From: Silanimonas sp.
Lineage (GTDB): Bacteria; Pseudomonadota; Gammaproteobacteria; Xanthomonadales; Xanthomonadaceae
NCBI GenBank assembly: GCA_026005095.1
Contig: BPKK01000002.1
Span: forward strand, 186,001 to 250,000
DNA: 64,000 nucleotides
Direction of reading: 5' to 3'
The translations under genes and the position numbers were made by a program. Below are positions 33,224-43,110 of this stretch, piece after piece. Position 1 is the first letter of the stretch, and the number at the start of each line of letters is the position of its first letter. Below the pieces are notes generated by a model that was not told where the DNA came from, did not search any database, and worked only from the letters and a program-made list of their open reading frames with translations.

Positions 33224-35860
33224 ATGAAGCTCCATTCCGTTGCAGCACGCACCACCCTCGCCATCGGTGCCCTTGCCGTCCTGGCCTTTGCGCTCGCCGC
33301 CTGGCTCATCACCCGCAGCGTGGGCAGCGTCCAGGAGGCCTCGGCCCGGCGAGAGCTGGCTGCCCTCGCCCATCGCGAGGCAGAAGCGGTGGGTCGCAGC
33401 CTCGAGAACCACATGGCCCAGGTGCGCGGTATGGCAGCTGCCGCCGAGGTCGAGGCGGGCCTGCCGCGCCCCTCCCGCGAGCGCTTGCGGCAGCTCGTCG
33501 AGCGCAATATCGCCCGCGATGCCGAGGCCCTGGGTTACTGGTTCGAGATGGCGCCCGATGGCTTCGATGGCCGCGACCGCGAGTTCCTCGGCAGCCGTGA
33601 GGGAGACTATGCCGACGCGAAGGGCCGCATCAGCATCTACTTTGCCCGCGGCAGCGACGGCGTGGCGCGGCTGCAGCCGGCCAACGACGGTGAGGATGTG
33701 CTGGCGGCCGAGTACTACACCGCTCCGCGCGACCGCGACGGCGAGGTGATGGTCGAGCCCTATCTCTACCCGGTGGACGGGGTGGATGTGCTGATGACCA
33801 GCCTCGGCCTGCCGGTGAAGCGCGAGGGCCGGTTCATCGGCGTGGCCGGCGCCGATGTCTCGCTCACCGCCATCCAGCAGCGCCTGGCCGCCAACCGTCC
33901 CTACGGCAGCGGCGTAATCCGGCTCATCTCGCAAGGCGGCAACCTGCTGGCCGGGCCGGAAACCGATCACATCACCAAGGCGCTCGCCCATCCCGAGCGC
34001 GAGGCCATTCTCGCCGCAGCCGGCCGCGGCGAGGTGTTCTTCTCGCGGCAGGAGGATGCCGCCGCCGGCGGTCTTGCCCTGCAGGTCTTCGTGCCCTTCC
34101 GCATTGGCCAAGACACCGGCCCGCCGGCAGTGCTGATGGTCTCGGCACCCGAGAGTGTGGTGCTGGCCGGGGTGCGCGAGGTACGCAACCGGGTGCTGTT
34201 GATCGGCTTCGTCTCGGCCCTGGCCCTGGCCTTTGCCGTGCGCTTCATCCTGGTACGCCTGGTGAAGCGGCCGCTGGCGCAGACGGTGGTGGATGTCTCG
34301 GCCCTGGCCCAGGGCCGGCTCGACCATCCGATCGCCGGCAGCGGCGAGGACGAGGTGGGCCAGGTGGCGAATGCCCTGCGCAAGATGCAGCGCGACCTCG
34401 GGGCGAGGATCGAGGAGGAGCGCCGGGTGGCGGCCATCAACCTGCGGGTGCGCCGCGCCCTCGATGGTGCCGCCGCCGGGGTGATGATCGCCGATGCCAG
34501 CGGCACCCTGGTCTATGCCAACGAGGCGGCACGGCGTTCCTTGGGCGAGATGGCCGCGGCCATCCAGGCCGGTGTTCCGGGCTTCGATCCTCTGGCGCCC
34601 GAAGGCCAGTCGCTGTACCGGCTCCATCCCGAGGCCGAGGCCGTGGCCGGCGACGCGGCCGTGCGGGTGGCCGAGCTGCGCTTTGGTCCTTACCACGTGC
34701 AATTGGCACTGGCGGCCCTGCGCGACGAGCAGGGCCGGTTGGCCGGCCTGGTGGCCAACTGGACCGACCGCACCGAGGAGGTGCGCACCGAGCAGGAAGT
34801 GAACGCCCTGGTGAGCGCCGCTTCGGAAGGCAGGCTCGATGGTCGCATCGCGCTTGCCGGCAAGCAGGGCTTCTTCCTCCAGCTCGGCACGGCGCTCAAC
34901 CGCCTGCTCGATGCCACCGCCACCGGCGTGGCCGAAGTGCAGCGGGTGCTGGCGGCGCTGGCCGCCGGCGACCTCACGGTGCGCTCGAATGCCCCGCTGC
35001 ACGGAGTGTTCGCGCAGATGCGCGACGATGCCAATGCCACCGCCGACGCGCTGGAAGAGGTGCTCTCGCAGATCAAGATCGCGGTCGAGCAGATCCATAC
35101 CGCTTCCGACGAGATCGCGGCAGGCAATGCCGATCTCTCGGCACGCACCGAGCAGCAGGCGGCCAACCTGGAGGAGACCGCCGCCTCGGTGGAAGAGCTC
35201 ACTGCCAGCGTGCGCGAGAATGCCGACTCGGCCCGCACCGGCCGCGAGGTGGCGGCGCAGGCGGCCGACGTGGCCGGCCGCGGCGCCGAGGAGATCCAGC
35301 AGGTGATCACCTCGATGCAGGGCATTGCCGAGGGCGCACGGCAGATCGAGAGCATCATCACCACCATCGACGGCATCGCCTTCCAGACCAACATCCTCGC
35401 TCTCAATGCCGCGGTGGAGGCGGCGCGTGCCGGCGAGCAGGGCCGGGGCTTTGCCGTGGTGGCTGCCGAGGTACGGGCCCTGGCCCAGCGCTCGGCGGCC
35501 TCGGCGCGCGAGATCAAGGCCCTGATCCAGCAGTCCAACCGGCGTGTCGACGAGGGGGCGCAAGTAGTGGATGCCGCCGGCCGCACCATGCAGGACACCG
35601 AGGCGGCGATCCGCAAGGTCAATGGCCTGATGCAGCTGATCGCCGAGGCCTCGGCCGAGCAGGCCGCCGGCATCTCCCAGGTTAGCCAGACCATCACCCA
35701 GATGGACTCCGCCACTCAGCAGAACGCGGCCCTGGTGGAGGAGGCCACTGCCGCCGCCAAGGCCATGGCCGACCAGGCTGCGGCGCTCGCCGAGCTCACC
35801 GCCCGCTTCGTGCTGCGAGACGATGCGACGGCAGCACGGCAGCCGGCGCTGGTGGACTGA
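33224..35860 (+). CDS. Methyl-accepting chemotaxis protein with dCache sensor
   Basis: An 878-residue chemoreceptor. TM1 is at about residues 10-32. The periplasmic double-Cache-like domain (~40-315) has [21 protein letters not shown] and [18 protein letters not shown]2 is at ~322-345, followed by HAMP, a PAS-like segment ([22 protein letters not shown]) and further HAMP-like helices. The signalling domain has the hairpin tip [21 protein letters not shown] near residue 720. The ligand is unknown. It lies 38 bp after cheA and just before cheW, in the same direction. Confidence 0.92.
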   Translation: MKLHSVAARTTLAIGALAVLAFALAAWLITRSVGSVQEASARRELAALAHREAEAVGRSLENHMAQVRGMAAAAEVEAGLPRPSRERLRQLVERNIARDAEALGYWFEMAPDGFDGRDREFLGSREGDYADAKGRISIYFARGSDGVARLQPANDGEDVLAAEYYTAPRDRDGEVMVEPYLYPVDGVDVLMTSLGLPVKREGRFIGVAGADVSLTAIQQRLAANRPYGSGVIRLISQGGNLLAGPETDHITKALAHPEREAILAAAGRGEVFFSRQEDAAAGGLALQVFVPFRIGQDTGPPAVLMVSAPESVVLAGVREVRNRVLLIGFVSALALAFAVRFILVRLVKRPLAQTVVDVSALAQGRLDHPIAGSGEDEVGQVANALRKMQRDLGARIEEERRVAAINLRVRRALDGAAAGVMIADASGTLVYANEAARRSLGEMAAAIQAGVPGFDPLAPEGQSLYRLHPEAEAVAGDAAVRVAELRFGPYHVQLALAALRDEQGRLAGLVANWTDRTEEVRTEQEVNALVSAASEGRLDGRIALAGKQGFFLQLGTALNRLLDATATGVAEVQRVLAALAAGDLTVRSNAPLHGVFAQMRDDANATADALEEVLSQIKIAVEQIHTASDEIAAGNADLSARTEQQAANLEETAASVEELTASVRENADSARTGREVAAQAADVAGRGAEEIQQVITSMQGIAEGARQIESIITTIDGIAFQTNILALNAAVEAARAGEQGRGFAVVAAEVRALAQRSAASAREIKALIQQSNRRVDEGAQVVDAAGRTMQDTEAAIRKVNGLMQLIAEASAEQAAGISQVSQTITQMDSATQQNAALVEEATAAAKAMADQAAALAELTARFVLRDDATAARQPALVD

Positions 35861-35893
35861 GCCTCACCGATCTTCCTCGAAGGAAACCCGACC

Positions 35894-36370
35894 ATGAGCA
35901 CCACGACCAGCAATGCCCCGAGCCATGAGTTCCTCGCCTTCAAGCTGGGGCACGAGGAGTACGGCGTCGACATCCTCTCGGTGCAGGAGATCCGCGGTTA
36001 CGACACCGTGACCCGGGTGCCCGAGGCGCCCGACTACATCAAGGGCGTGATCAATTTGCGCGGCGTGATCGTGCCGGTGGTGGACCTGCGCCTGAAATTC
36101 CGGCTCGGCGAGGCGGCGTACGACGAGTTCACGGTGATGATCGTGCTCAACCTCAAGGGCAAGGTGATCGCCGCCGTGGTCGATGGCGTTTCCGACGTGG
36201 TGCAGGTCGAGGCCGAGCAGATCCGGCCGACGCCGGAGTTCGGCGGCATCATCGATACCCGCTTCATCTCCGGCATCGCCACCGTCGGTGAGCGCATGCT
36301 GATCCTGCTCGACATCGAATCGCTGATCCTGAGTGCCGACATCACGGGCATCACGCCCGCGGCGGCCTGA
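35894..36370 (+). CDS. cheW: Chemotaxis adaptor CheW
   Basis: A 158-residue CheW adaptor coupling receptors to CheA. It shows the complete two-barrel pattern: EFLAFKLGHEEYGVDILSVQEIR, VINLRGVIVPVVDLR, MIVLNLKGKVIAAVVDGVSDVV and MLILLDIESLI. It lies between two receptor genes, with a good GAAGGAAA ribosome-binding site. Confidence 0.96.
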   Translation: MSTTTSNAPSHEFLAFKLGHEEYGVDILSVQEIRGYDTVTRVPEAPDYIKGVINLRGVIVPVVDLRLKFRLGEAAYDEFTVMIVLNLKGKVIAAVVDGVSDVVQVEAEQIRPTPEFGGIIDTRFISGIATVGERMLILLDIESLILSADITGITPAAA

Positions 36371-36391
36371 GGCCGGGCGGGGAGGATGCCG

Positions 36392-39238
36392 ATGCCTGCC
36401 ACGCCAGCCAAGGCCCGCGATGCGTTTCTTGCTCGTCTGCGTTCCCGCCTGGGCGCCCTGGGCTCGCGGTTGACCGCCGTCATGGGTGGGCTTGTCCGGC
36501 ATCCGGCCCTGGCCTGGCTGCGGCCTCTGCTCGCCCGCGCCGGCGAGGGCCTGCGACGCGGCATGGCGGCCTTCCAGGGCGCCGATGGCCGGTTGAGTCT
36601 CGGCGGACGGCTCAGCCTGCTCGCCGGGGCGGTGGTGGTGCTGGTGCTGGGCCTGATTGCAGTGGTGGCCTCGCAGACCAGTGCCGGAGCGCTCGCGCGC
36701 AAGGCCGAACAGGGCCTGGCCGGTTCCACCGATGCGGTGCTCTCCAATCTCGCGGTGTACCGCGAGGTGCTCGATGAGGATGCCGTGCGCATGTACGGCG
36801 CCTTCCTCGGCACCCTGCCGCAGAACGTGATCACCCGCGATCCCGATGAACGCCATCCCGCGGGCGAGCGTGATGCCCCGGCCCTGCGCATGGACGAACG
36901 CCTGATCAATACCGACACCGCGGTGGTGGACGATTTCACCACCAATACCGAGGCGGCGGCGGTGATTTTCGTGCTCGACGGCGAGGATTTCGTCCAGGTC
37001 GCCAGCTCGCTGATGGACGCCGATGGCAACCGCACGCTCGGCGAGGTGCTGGACCATGGGCACCCGGCCTACCGCAAGCTGCTCGAGGCCGAGCCGCACA
37101 CCGGCGGCGAGCGCCTGCATGGTACCGACTACATCACCCATTACGAGCCGTTGTTCTCGTCCAGTGGCACCAGCGACGACGAAGGTGCGGTGATCGGCGC
37201 CATCATGGTCGGTATCCGCTATGAGCGTGCCCTCGAGTCCTTGGCGGCCAGGCTCGGCGAACTCGATCTCGGCGATGGCGGCCGGCTGGTGGTGGTGCAG
37301 GGCAGCGGCCCCGATGCGCGCTTTGCCGCGCACCCGGTGCTGGCCGGCCAGCCCCTGCAGGGCGAGGGTGCCGACCCGGCGGCCGCCCCCCTCGTCCAGG
37401 CGCTTGCCCTTGCCGATGGCGTGCACAGCGTTGCCCTGCCGGTCTGGGATGCGGAGGGCCGCGTGGACCTGCTGCCGCATCGCGTGGTGCTGCGCACCTT
37501 CGAACCCTTCGGCTGGCGGCTGATGGCGCAGGTGCCGGAATCGGCGGTGCTGGCCGACGCCCGCGCCCTGGGCTGGCGCATCGTGCTGCTCTCGGTGCTC
37601 GGCGCCGTGGCGATCGCGGTCGCGGTGGCCTGGCTCTCGCGTCGCCTGGTGGCCCAGCCCCTGGGCCAGGTGGTGGCCTTTGCTGGTGCGGTGGCGGCCG
37701 GCGACCTCGAGGCCCGCCCCGATGCCGGGGCCCGCGCCGAGATCGGTGCGCTCAACCGCGCGCTCGCCGACATGGTGAGCCGGCTGCGCGAGCGTCAGGA
37801 CGTGGAGCGCCGCGCCGCCGAGGAGATGAAGCGCCTGGCGGACCAGACCTCGGCCATCGCCAATGCCCTCGATGCCGCCAGCAGCGCGGTGATGATGACC
37901 GACCGCGAACATGCCATCCGCTACGTCAACCGGGCCATGGCCCGGCTGCTTGCCGAGGCCGAGCCGGCGCTGGCCGCTGCCGCGCCCGGTTTCCGGGCCG
38001 CCGAGGTATTGGGCTACGACTTCGGCCGCTTCCATTCCATGGTGGGGCTGAAGAACCGCCCGGAGAGCCTGGAGAAGCGTTTCGGCGACCGCCATTTCCT
38101 GCTCGAGCTGAGCCCCTGGTTCGACGAGGAGGGCAACTACCGCGGCAGTGTCGTCACCTGGCGCGAGCGCACCGCCGAGCTGGCCGTGCAGCAGGAAGTG
38201 CAGCGCATCGTCGCCGCCGCGGCCGCCGGTGATCTTTCGGTGTCGCTGGCGCTGGAGGGCAAGCAGGGCTTCCTGCGCGAACTGGCATCGGCGATCAACG
38301 AGCTGCTCGCCGCCACCCGTGCCGGCGTGGCCGAGGTGCAGGGCATCCTGCATGCCTTGGCCGAGGGCGATCTCGCCTACCGCTCCACTGCCGAACTGCG
38401 CGGCGTGTTCGCCGCCATGCGCGACGACGCCAATGCCAGCGCCGAGCGTCTCGGCGAGGTGATCGCCGCCATCCGCGAGGCCGCCGAATCGATCACCACC
38501 GCCTCGGGCGAGATCGCCGCCGGCAACCAAGACCTCTCCGATCGCACCGAGCAGCAGGCCGCCAGCCTGGAACGCACCGCAGCCTCGGTGGAGGAACTCA
38601 CCGCCTCGGTCAAACAGAACGCCGAGGCCGCGCACCAGGCCGCCGGGCTTTCGGCCGACACCGCTGCCCGGGCCACCGAGGGTGGGCGTCTCGTCGACGA
38701 GGTGGTGGCCACCATGCAGCAGATCCAGGCCAGCGCCCGGCAGATCGGCGACATCATCGGCACCATCAACGGCATCGCCTTCCAGACCAACATCCTCGCC
38801 ATCAATGCGGCAGTGGAGGCGGCACGGGCCGGCGAGGCTGGCCGCGGCTTCTCGGTGGTGGCAGGCGAAGTGCGTTCGCTGGCCCAGCGCACCGCCGAGG
38901 CGAGCAAGCAGATCCGCCACATCATCGAGGAATCGAACCGCAGGATCGCCGGGGGCGCCGCCGTCGCCGGCAAGGCCGGCAGCACCATGGGTGAGGTGGT
39001 GGCCTCGGTACGCCGCGTCACCGACCTGATCGGTGAGATCTCGGCGGCCTCGGCGGAACAGAGCCGGGGCATCGAGCAGGTCAGCCAGAGCGTACTCGCC
39101 ATCGACGAATCCACCCAGCAGAACGCTGCCCTGGTGGAGGAGGCCAGCGCCGCCGCGCGCTCGATGGAGGACCAGGCCGTGGCCCTGGTCGGTATGGTCT
39201 CGCGCTTCCGCCTGGCGCAGGACGGCGACGGGGGCTGA
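36392..39238 (+). CDS. Methyl-accepting chemotaxis protein with long N-terminal extension
   Basis: A 948-residue receptor from the ATG at 36392, set 6 bp after GGAGG; an in-frame ATG at 36386 is also possible. About 70 cytoplasmic residues rich in Arg precede TM1 (~70-93), which is unusual. The periplasmic Cache-like domain (~95-385) contains TDYITHYEPLFSS and GAIMVGIRYE. TM2 (~391-415), HAMP, a PAS-like domain (SAVMMTDREHAIRYVNRAMARL) and the signalling domain ([21 protein letters not shown]) follow. cheR comes 3 bp later. The signalling tip closely resembles the receptor at 33224. Confidence 0.92.
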   Translation: MPATPAKARDAFLARLRSRLGALGSRLTAVMGGLVRHPALAWLRPLLARAGEGLRRGMAAFQGADGRLSLGGRLSLLAGAVVVLVLGLIAVVASQTSAGALARKAEQGLAGSTDAVLSNLAVYREVLDEDAVRMYGAFLGTLPQNVITRDPDERHPAGERDAPALRMDERLINTDTAVVDDFTTNTEAAAVIFVLDGEDFVQVASSLMDADGNRTLGEVLDHGHPAYRKLLEAEPHTGGERLHGTDYITHYEPLFSSSGTSDDEGAVIGAIMVGIRYERALESLAARLGELDLGDGGRLVVVQGSGPDARFAAHPVLAGQPLQGEGADPAAAPLVQALALADGVHSVALPVWDAEGRVDLLPHRVVLRTFEPFGWRLMAQVPESAVLADARALGWRIVLLSVLGAVAIAVAVAWLSRRLVAQPLGQVVAFAGAVAAGDLEARPDAGARAEIGALNRALADMVSRLRERQDVERRAAEEMKRLADQTSAIANALDAASSAVMMTDREHAIRYVNRAMARLLAEAEPALAAAAPGFRAAEVLGYDFGRFHSMVGLKNRPESLEKRFGDRHFLLELSPWFDEEGNYRGSVVTWRERTAELAVQQEVQRIVAAAAAGDLSVSLALEGKQGFLRELASAINELLAATRAGVAEVQGILHALAEGDLAYRSTAELRGVFAAMRDDANASAERLGEVIAAIREAAESITTASGEIAAGNQDLSDRTEQQAASLERTAASVEELTASVKQNAEAAHQAAGLSADTAARATEGGRLVDEVVATMQQIQASARQIGDIIGTINGIAFQTNILAINAAVEAARAGEAGRGFSVVAGEVRSLAQRTAEASKQIRHIIEESNRRIAGGAAVAGKAGSTMGEVVASVRRVTDLIGEISAASAEQSRGIEQVSQSVLAIDESTQQNAALVEEASAAARSMEDQAVALVGMVSRFRLAQDGDGG

Positions 39239-39241
39239 GCC

Positions 39242-40087
39242 GTGGCCGGCCTCGTGCAGCGGGACTTCGACTACACCGATCGCGACTTCAGGCGGGTCTG
39301 CGAGCTGATCCGCCGCCGCGTCGGCATCGCTCTCACCGACAGCAAGCGTGACATGGTCTACAGCCGCCTCAGCCGCCGGCTGCGCGCGCTCGGCCTGCCC
39401 CGCTTCGCCGACTACCTCGCCTACCTCGAGTCCCGGCCCGAGGAGGACGAGGAGTGGCAGCAGTTCACCAACGCCCTCACCACCAACCTCACCAGCTTCT
39501 TTCGCGAAAGCCACCACTTCGAGGTGCTGGCCGAGCAGCTTGCGAAGTTGAAGGCCCGCGGGGGGCAGGTCGATCTGTGGTGCTGTGCCGCCTCCACCGG
39601 CGAGGAGCCCTATTCCATCCTGATCACTGCCTGTGAGGTTTGGGGTTCGATGAAGCCGCCGGTGCGGCTCTGGGCCACCGATGTCGATACCCAGGTCCTG
39701 GAGACTGGCTCACGCGGCATCTATCCCATCGACCGCGTGGCCAGCCTTTCCGAGGAGCGCAAGAAGCGCTTCTTCCTGCGTGGCACCGGGGCCAACGAGG
39801 GCCTGGTACGGGTGAAGCCGGCGTTGCGCGAGCTGGTGGAGTTCGCCCCGCTCAACCTGCTGGATGCGAGCTATCCCAAGACCCCGACCTTCGCAGCGAT
39901 CTTCTGCCGCAACGTGATGATCTATTTCGACAAGCCCACCCAGCGCGAGATCCTCGCCCGGCTGGTGCAGAAGATGGGTCCGGACAGCCTGCTCTACACC
40001 GGGCATTCCGAGAACTACATGCACGCGGCCGACATCGTGGTGCCCTGCGGCCGCTCGCTGTACCGCCGTGCCGGGGTTGCCGGATGA
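39242..40087 (+). CDS. cheR: Chemoreceptor methyltransferase CheR
   Basis: A 281-residue S-adenosylmethionine-dependent methyltransferase for receptor glutamates. The all-helical N-terminal domain is followed by the Rossmann domain with CCAASTGEEPYSI, the SAM-binding loop, and IFCRNVMIYFDK. TNLTSFFRESHHF is also typical. It starts with GTG at 39242 directly after the receptor and overlaps cheD by 4 bp. Confidence 0.95.
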   Translation: MAGLVQRDFDYTDRDFRRVCELIRRRVGIALTDSKRDMVYSRLSRRLRALGLPRFADYLAYLESRPEEDEEWQQFTNALTTNLTSFFRESHHFEVLAEQLAKLKARGGQVDLWCCAASTGEEPYSILITACEVWGSMKPPVRLWATDVDTQVLETGSRGIYPIDRVASLSEERKKRFFLRGTGANEGLVRVKPALRELVEFAPLNLLDASYPKTPTFAAIFCRNVMIYFDKPTQREILARLVQKMGPDSLLYTGHSENYMHAADIVVPCGRSLYRRAGVAG

Positions 40088-40710
40088 AGATCCGCGCCGC
40101 CCGCGCCCTGGATGCCGAGGCCTCGGCGCGTTCGCGCGCCTCGCCGCTGGTTTACCGCGACGCCCAGCTCAATGCCGATGTCATCAAGATCCTGCCGGCG
40201 GAGTACTTCGTCACCGATCAGCCGGTGGGGCTGATGACCGTGCTCGGTTCCTGCGTGGCCGCCTGCATCCGCGATCCGGTAGTCGCGGTGGGGGGCATCA
40301 ACCATTTCATGCTGCCCGACGGCGATACCAGCGATGGCGCGCCGGCACGCTATGGCCTGCACGCGATGGAGCTCCTGATCAACGAACTGATCAAGGCCGG
40401 AGCGCGGCGCGAGCGCTTCGAGGCCAAGGTGTTCGGCGGCGGCAACGTGCTGAAGAGCTTCACTTCCACGCCAGTGGGCACGCGCAATGCCCAATTCGTC
40501 TCCGAGTTCCTGCGCGAGGAGAAGATCAACGTCGTGGCCAAGGACCTGGGCGGCATCCACCCACGCAAGATCTGCTACTTCCCCACCACCGGCAAGGCCA
40601 TGGTGAAGCTGCTGCCGCACGCGCACGACGATGCCGTGGCCGCCGAGGAAACCGCCTATAAGGAACGGCTGCGGCAGACGCCGATCGCCGGCTCCGTGGA
40701 GCTCTTCTGA
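40084..40710 (+). CDS. cheD: Chemoreceptor glutamine deamidase CheD
   Basis: A 208-residue deamidase converting receptor Gln to Glu. Catalytic C57 is in LGSCVAACI and H74 in GGINHFML; the FGGGNVL and GTRNAQFV segments are also conserved. The C-terminus ends in SVELF, similar to the EIELF end of the receptor-like protein at 41864. Overlapping starts and stops couple it to cheR and cheB. Confidence 0.95.
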   Translation: MKIRAARALDAEASARSRASPLVYRDAQLNADVIKILPAEYFVTDQPVGLMTVLGSCVAACIRDPVVAVGGINHFMLPDGDTSDGAPARYGLHAMELLINELIKAGARRERFEAKVFGGGNVLKSFTSTPVGTRNAQFVSEFLREEKINVVAKDLGGIHPRKICYFPTTGKAMVKLLPHAHDDAVAAEETAYKERLRQTPIAGSVELF

Positions 40711-41756
40711 TGCCTGTCAAGGTCCTGATCATCGACGACTCCGCCCTGGTGCGGCAGCTGCTCACCGAGATCCTGTCCAAGGATCCCGAGATCGAGGTGG
40801 TGGGCGTGGCGCCCGATCCGCTGATCGCCCGCGAGAAGATCAAGCAGCTCAAGCCCGACGTGCTCACGCTGGACGTCGAGATGCCGCGCATGGACGGCTT
40901 GCAGTTCCTCTCCAACCTGATGCGCCTGCACCCACTGCCGGTGGTGATGGTCTCCAGCCTCACCGAGGCCGGGGCCGACGTGACCCTGAAGGCCCTCGAG
41001 CTCGGGGCCATCGACTTCGTCACCAAGCCCAAGCTCGACGTGGCCAAGGGCCTCACCGCCTACGGCCCGATCCTGTGCGAGAAGGTGAAGATGGCGGCCA
41101 AGGCGCGCATCATCACCCGGCCGCCGCAGGCCGTGCCCAAGCCGGTGGCCGCCGCCCCGGCCACTGCCATGGCCTTCCGCACCACCGACAAGCTGATCGC
41201 CATCGGTGCCTCGGCCGGTGGCACCGAGGCCCTGCGCGTGGTGCTGGAGATGATGCCGCCGGATGCTCCGGCCACCGTCATCACCCAGCACATCCCGGCC
41301 GAGTTCAGCCGGCCCTTCGCCGAGCGCCTCAACCGGCACTCGGCGATGGTGGTGATGCAGGCCGAGGACGGTGCGCCCATCCTCGCCGGCCATGCTTACG
41401 TGGCCCCGGGCGGAAAGCATCTCGAGGTAGTGCGCGATGGCGCCCGTTGGCGCTGCCGGGTGAGCGATGGCGAACCGGTGAACCGCCACAAGCCCTCGGT
41501 AGGGGTGATGTTCGATTCCGTGCTCAAGGCCTGCGGCACCAACTGCGTGGCCGCCCTGCTCACTGGCATGGGTGACGACGGCAGCCGCGAGCTGCTCGCC
41601 CTGCGTCAGGCCGGAATCCGTACGGTGGTGCAGGACGAGGCCACCTCGGTGGTCTGGGGCATGCCCGGCACCGCCTACCGCCTCGGTGCCGCCGACGAGG
41701 TGCTGCCGCTCGAGCGGATCGCGCCACGGCTCTTGGAGCTGGCCCGTAGCGCCTGA
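40710..41756 (+). CDS. cheB: Chemoreceptor methylesterase CheB
   Basis: A 348-residue protein with an N-terminal receiver (D9/D10, phospho-acceptor D55 in [12 protein letters not shown] in TKPK), a linker of about 45 residues, and a C-terminal methylesterase with catalytic S168 in [10 protein letters not shown]194 in TQHIP and D290 in TGMGDDG. CheA phosphorylation would activate it and lower receptor methylation. Its start overlaps the cheD stop. Confidence 0.96.
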   Translation: MPVKVLIIDDSALVRQLLTEILSKDPEIEVVGVAPDPLIAREKIKQLKPDVLTLDVEMPRMDGLQFLSNLMRLHPLPVVMVSSLTEAGADVTLKALELGAIDFVTKPKLDVAKGLTAYGPILCEKVKMAAKARIITRPPQAVPKPVAAAPATAMAFRTTDKLIAIGASAGGTEALRVVLEMMPPDAPATVITQHIPAEFSRPFAERLNRHSAMVVMQAEDGAPILAGHAYVAPGGKHLEVVRDGARWRCRVSDGEPVNRHKPSVGVMFDSVLKACGTNCVAALLTGMGDDGSRELLALRQAGIRTVVQDEATSVVWGMPGTAYRLGAADEVLPLERIAPRLLELARSA

Positions 41757-41772
41757 CGGCACGCCGCTTGCA
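41756..41772 (+). promoter_or_regulatory. sigma54 promoter of receptor-like gene
   Basis: ACGGCACG-CCGC-TTGCA overlaps the cheB stop codon, with GG at 41758-41759 and GC at 41770-41771. Geometry is identical to the flagellar sigma54 sites in this window. It is about 38 bp upstream of the sigma28 site for the same gene. Confidence 0.8.
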
Positions 41773-41809
41773 GGGGTTCGATGCCCTGCCCCGTACTTGA
41801 GAAAGACAC

Positions 41810-41836
41810 TAAAGAACCTCGGCCAAGCGCCGATAC
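41810..41836 (+). promoter_or_regulatory. sigma28 promoter of receptor-like gene
   Basis: TAAA (41810-41813), a 15-bp spacer and GCCGATAC (41829-41836), one base from the FliA -10 consensus. It lies 28 bp before the ATG at 41864. Confidence 0.8.
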
Positions 41837-41863
41837 CGCCGGGGAGAGTTGAAGGAAACCGCC

Positions 41864-43042
41864 ATGATCCAGCGCCTGCTCAAATTCGTCGCCGCGCCCC
41901 TCGTGCTCTCGCTCTTGCTGATCCTCGCGAAGGCCATGGGGGCTGCTCCTGCGCTGGAATGGGCGCTGCTTCTGGTGACGCTGGCGGCCTGGGCGGCGGG
42001 GGTGGGCTGGCTCGCCGCCACCGGCGGCCGCAGCAAGGACGCCATGCGGATGATCGCCGAGGAACGCGCCCTGCTCGGCGAGCTGCGCAGCTTCGTCTCC
42101 AACGAGATCGAGGGTACCCGTGGCGAGGTCAACCGAACCCGCGAGCTGATCCGCGAGGCCGTGGCCAAGCTGGGTGTGAGCTTCGATTCGATGATGCGCC
42201 GCTCCAAGGAGCAGGCTGGTGCCGTGGCCCGTATCGTCGACCGCAGCGATGGCGGCGGTGTCGATGTGCAGCGCTTCGCCCATCAGGCGGCCTCGCAGAT
42301 GAGCACCCTCGTGGAGGCCCTGGAGGAAGTGAGCGGTCAGAGCAGCGCCACCGTGGCCCAGATCGACCTCATGGCCCAGCATCTCGACGGCATCTTCGCC
42401 CTGCTGGAAGACGTGAAGTCGATCGCCGACCAGACCAACCTGCTGGCCCTGAATGCCGCCATCGAGGCGGCGCGCGCCGGTGAGGCGGGCCGCGGCTTTG
42501 CCGTGGTGGCCGACGAGGTGCGCAATCTCTCCGAGCGCAGCACGGCCTTCAACGAACAGATCCGCAAGCTGGCCTACAACTCCAAGGAAGCCATCCACAA
42601 GGTGCGCGAGACGGTGAGCACCATGGCCAGCCGCGACCTCGACCGCTCGCGGCATGCCAAGGAGGAGTCGGCCAACATGCTGCGCCAGGTCGATCAGATC
42701 CAGCGCACCTTGAGCGAGGGCATGCGCGACATCCAGAGTGCCGGCTCGGCGATGGAGCAGCACGTCGGCGAGGCGGTGCGCTCGCTGCAGTTCGAGGATA
42801 TCGCCACCCAGGCGCTCGGCTCGGCGCTGACTCACATGGAGCGGCTCTCGGCGATCAACCGCGAGGCCATGGGCCTGCAGGAACTGCTGAACAAGGCCGG
42901 CGAGGGCAATGAGGAAGAACTGCTGATGGCCCTGCGCCGTCTCTCGGCGCGGATCCGCGAGTTCCGCGGCGAGTGGGAGCGGCCGCCGCACAAGCCGGTG
43001 ACCCAGAACAGCATGAACGAGGGCGAGATCGAGCTGTTCTGA
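41864..43042 (+). CDS. Receptor-like MCP signalling protein without sensor domain
   Basis: A 392-residue protein. Two adjacent membrane helices (residues ~6-26 and 31-52) are separated by only a short loop, so there is no periplasmic ligand domain. Coiled coils and a methyl-accepting signalling hairpin follow ([21 protein letters not shown], then [15 protein letters not shown]). A C-terminal extension has [13 protein letters not shown], common in small MCP-like proteins, and ends EIELF. The ATG at 41864 follows GAAGGAAA. Tandem sigma54 and sigma28 promoters precede it, implying expression at two stages of flagellar assembly. Confidence 0.88.
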   Translation: MIQRLLKFVAAPLVLSLLLILAKAMGAAPALEWALLLVTLAAWAAGVGWLAATGGRSKDAMRMIAEERALLGELRSFVSNEIEGTRGEVNRTRELIREAVAKLGVSFDSMMRRSKEQAGAVARIVDRSDGGGVDVQRFAHQAASQMSTLVEALEEVSGQSSATVAQIDLMAQHLDGIFALLEDVKSIADQTNLLALNAAIEAARAGEAGRGFAVVADEVRNLSERSTAFNEQIRKLAYNSKEAIHKVRETVSTMASRDLDRSRHAKEESANMLRQVDQIQRTLSEGMRDIQSAGSAMEQHVGEAVRSLQFEDIATQALGSALTHMERLSAINREAMGLQELLNKAGEGNEEELLMALRRLSARIREFRGEWERPPHKPVTQNSMNEGEIELF

Positions 43043-43068
43043 GTGGACATGCCAGGCCCCCGCCGCAG

Positions 43069-43092
43069 CGCCGCCCCAACGGGCGGCGTTTT
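43069..43092 (+). terminator. Rho-independent terminator of the chemotaxis cluster
   Basis: An 8-bp stem CGCCGCCC / GGGCGGCG with loop CAAC followed by TTTT, 27 bp after the receptor-like gene. Confidence 0.88.
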
Positions 43093-43110
43093 CATGTGAG
43101 GATGCCTGGC

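Noticed and set aside
33071-39517. Very long open frames on the minus strand opposite the chemoreceptor genes (830 and 1217 codons), and similar ones opposite flhA and iorAB
   Set aside because: They mirror the codon pattern of GC-rich plus-strand genes, have no recognisable domains and overlap well-supported CDSs completely.
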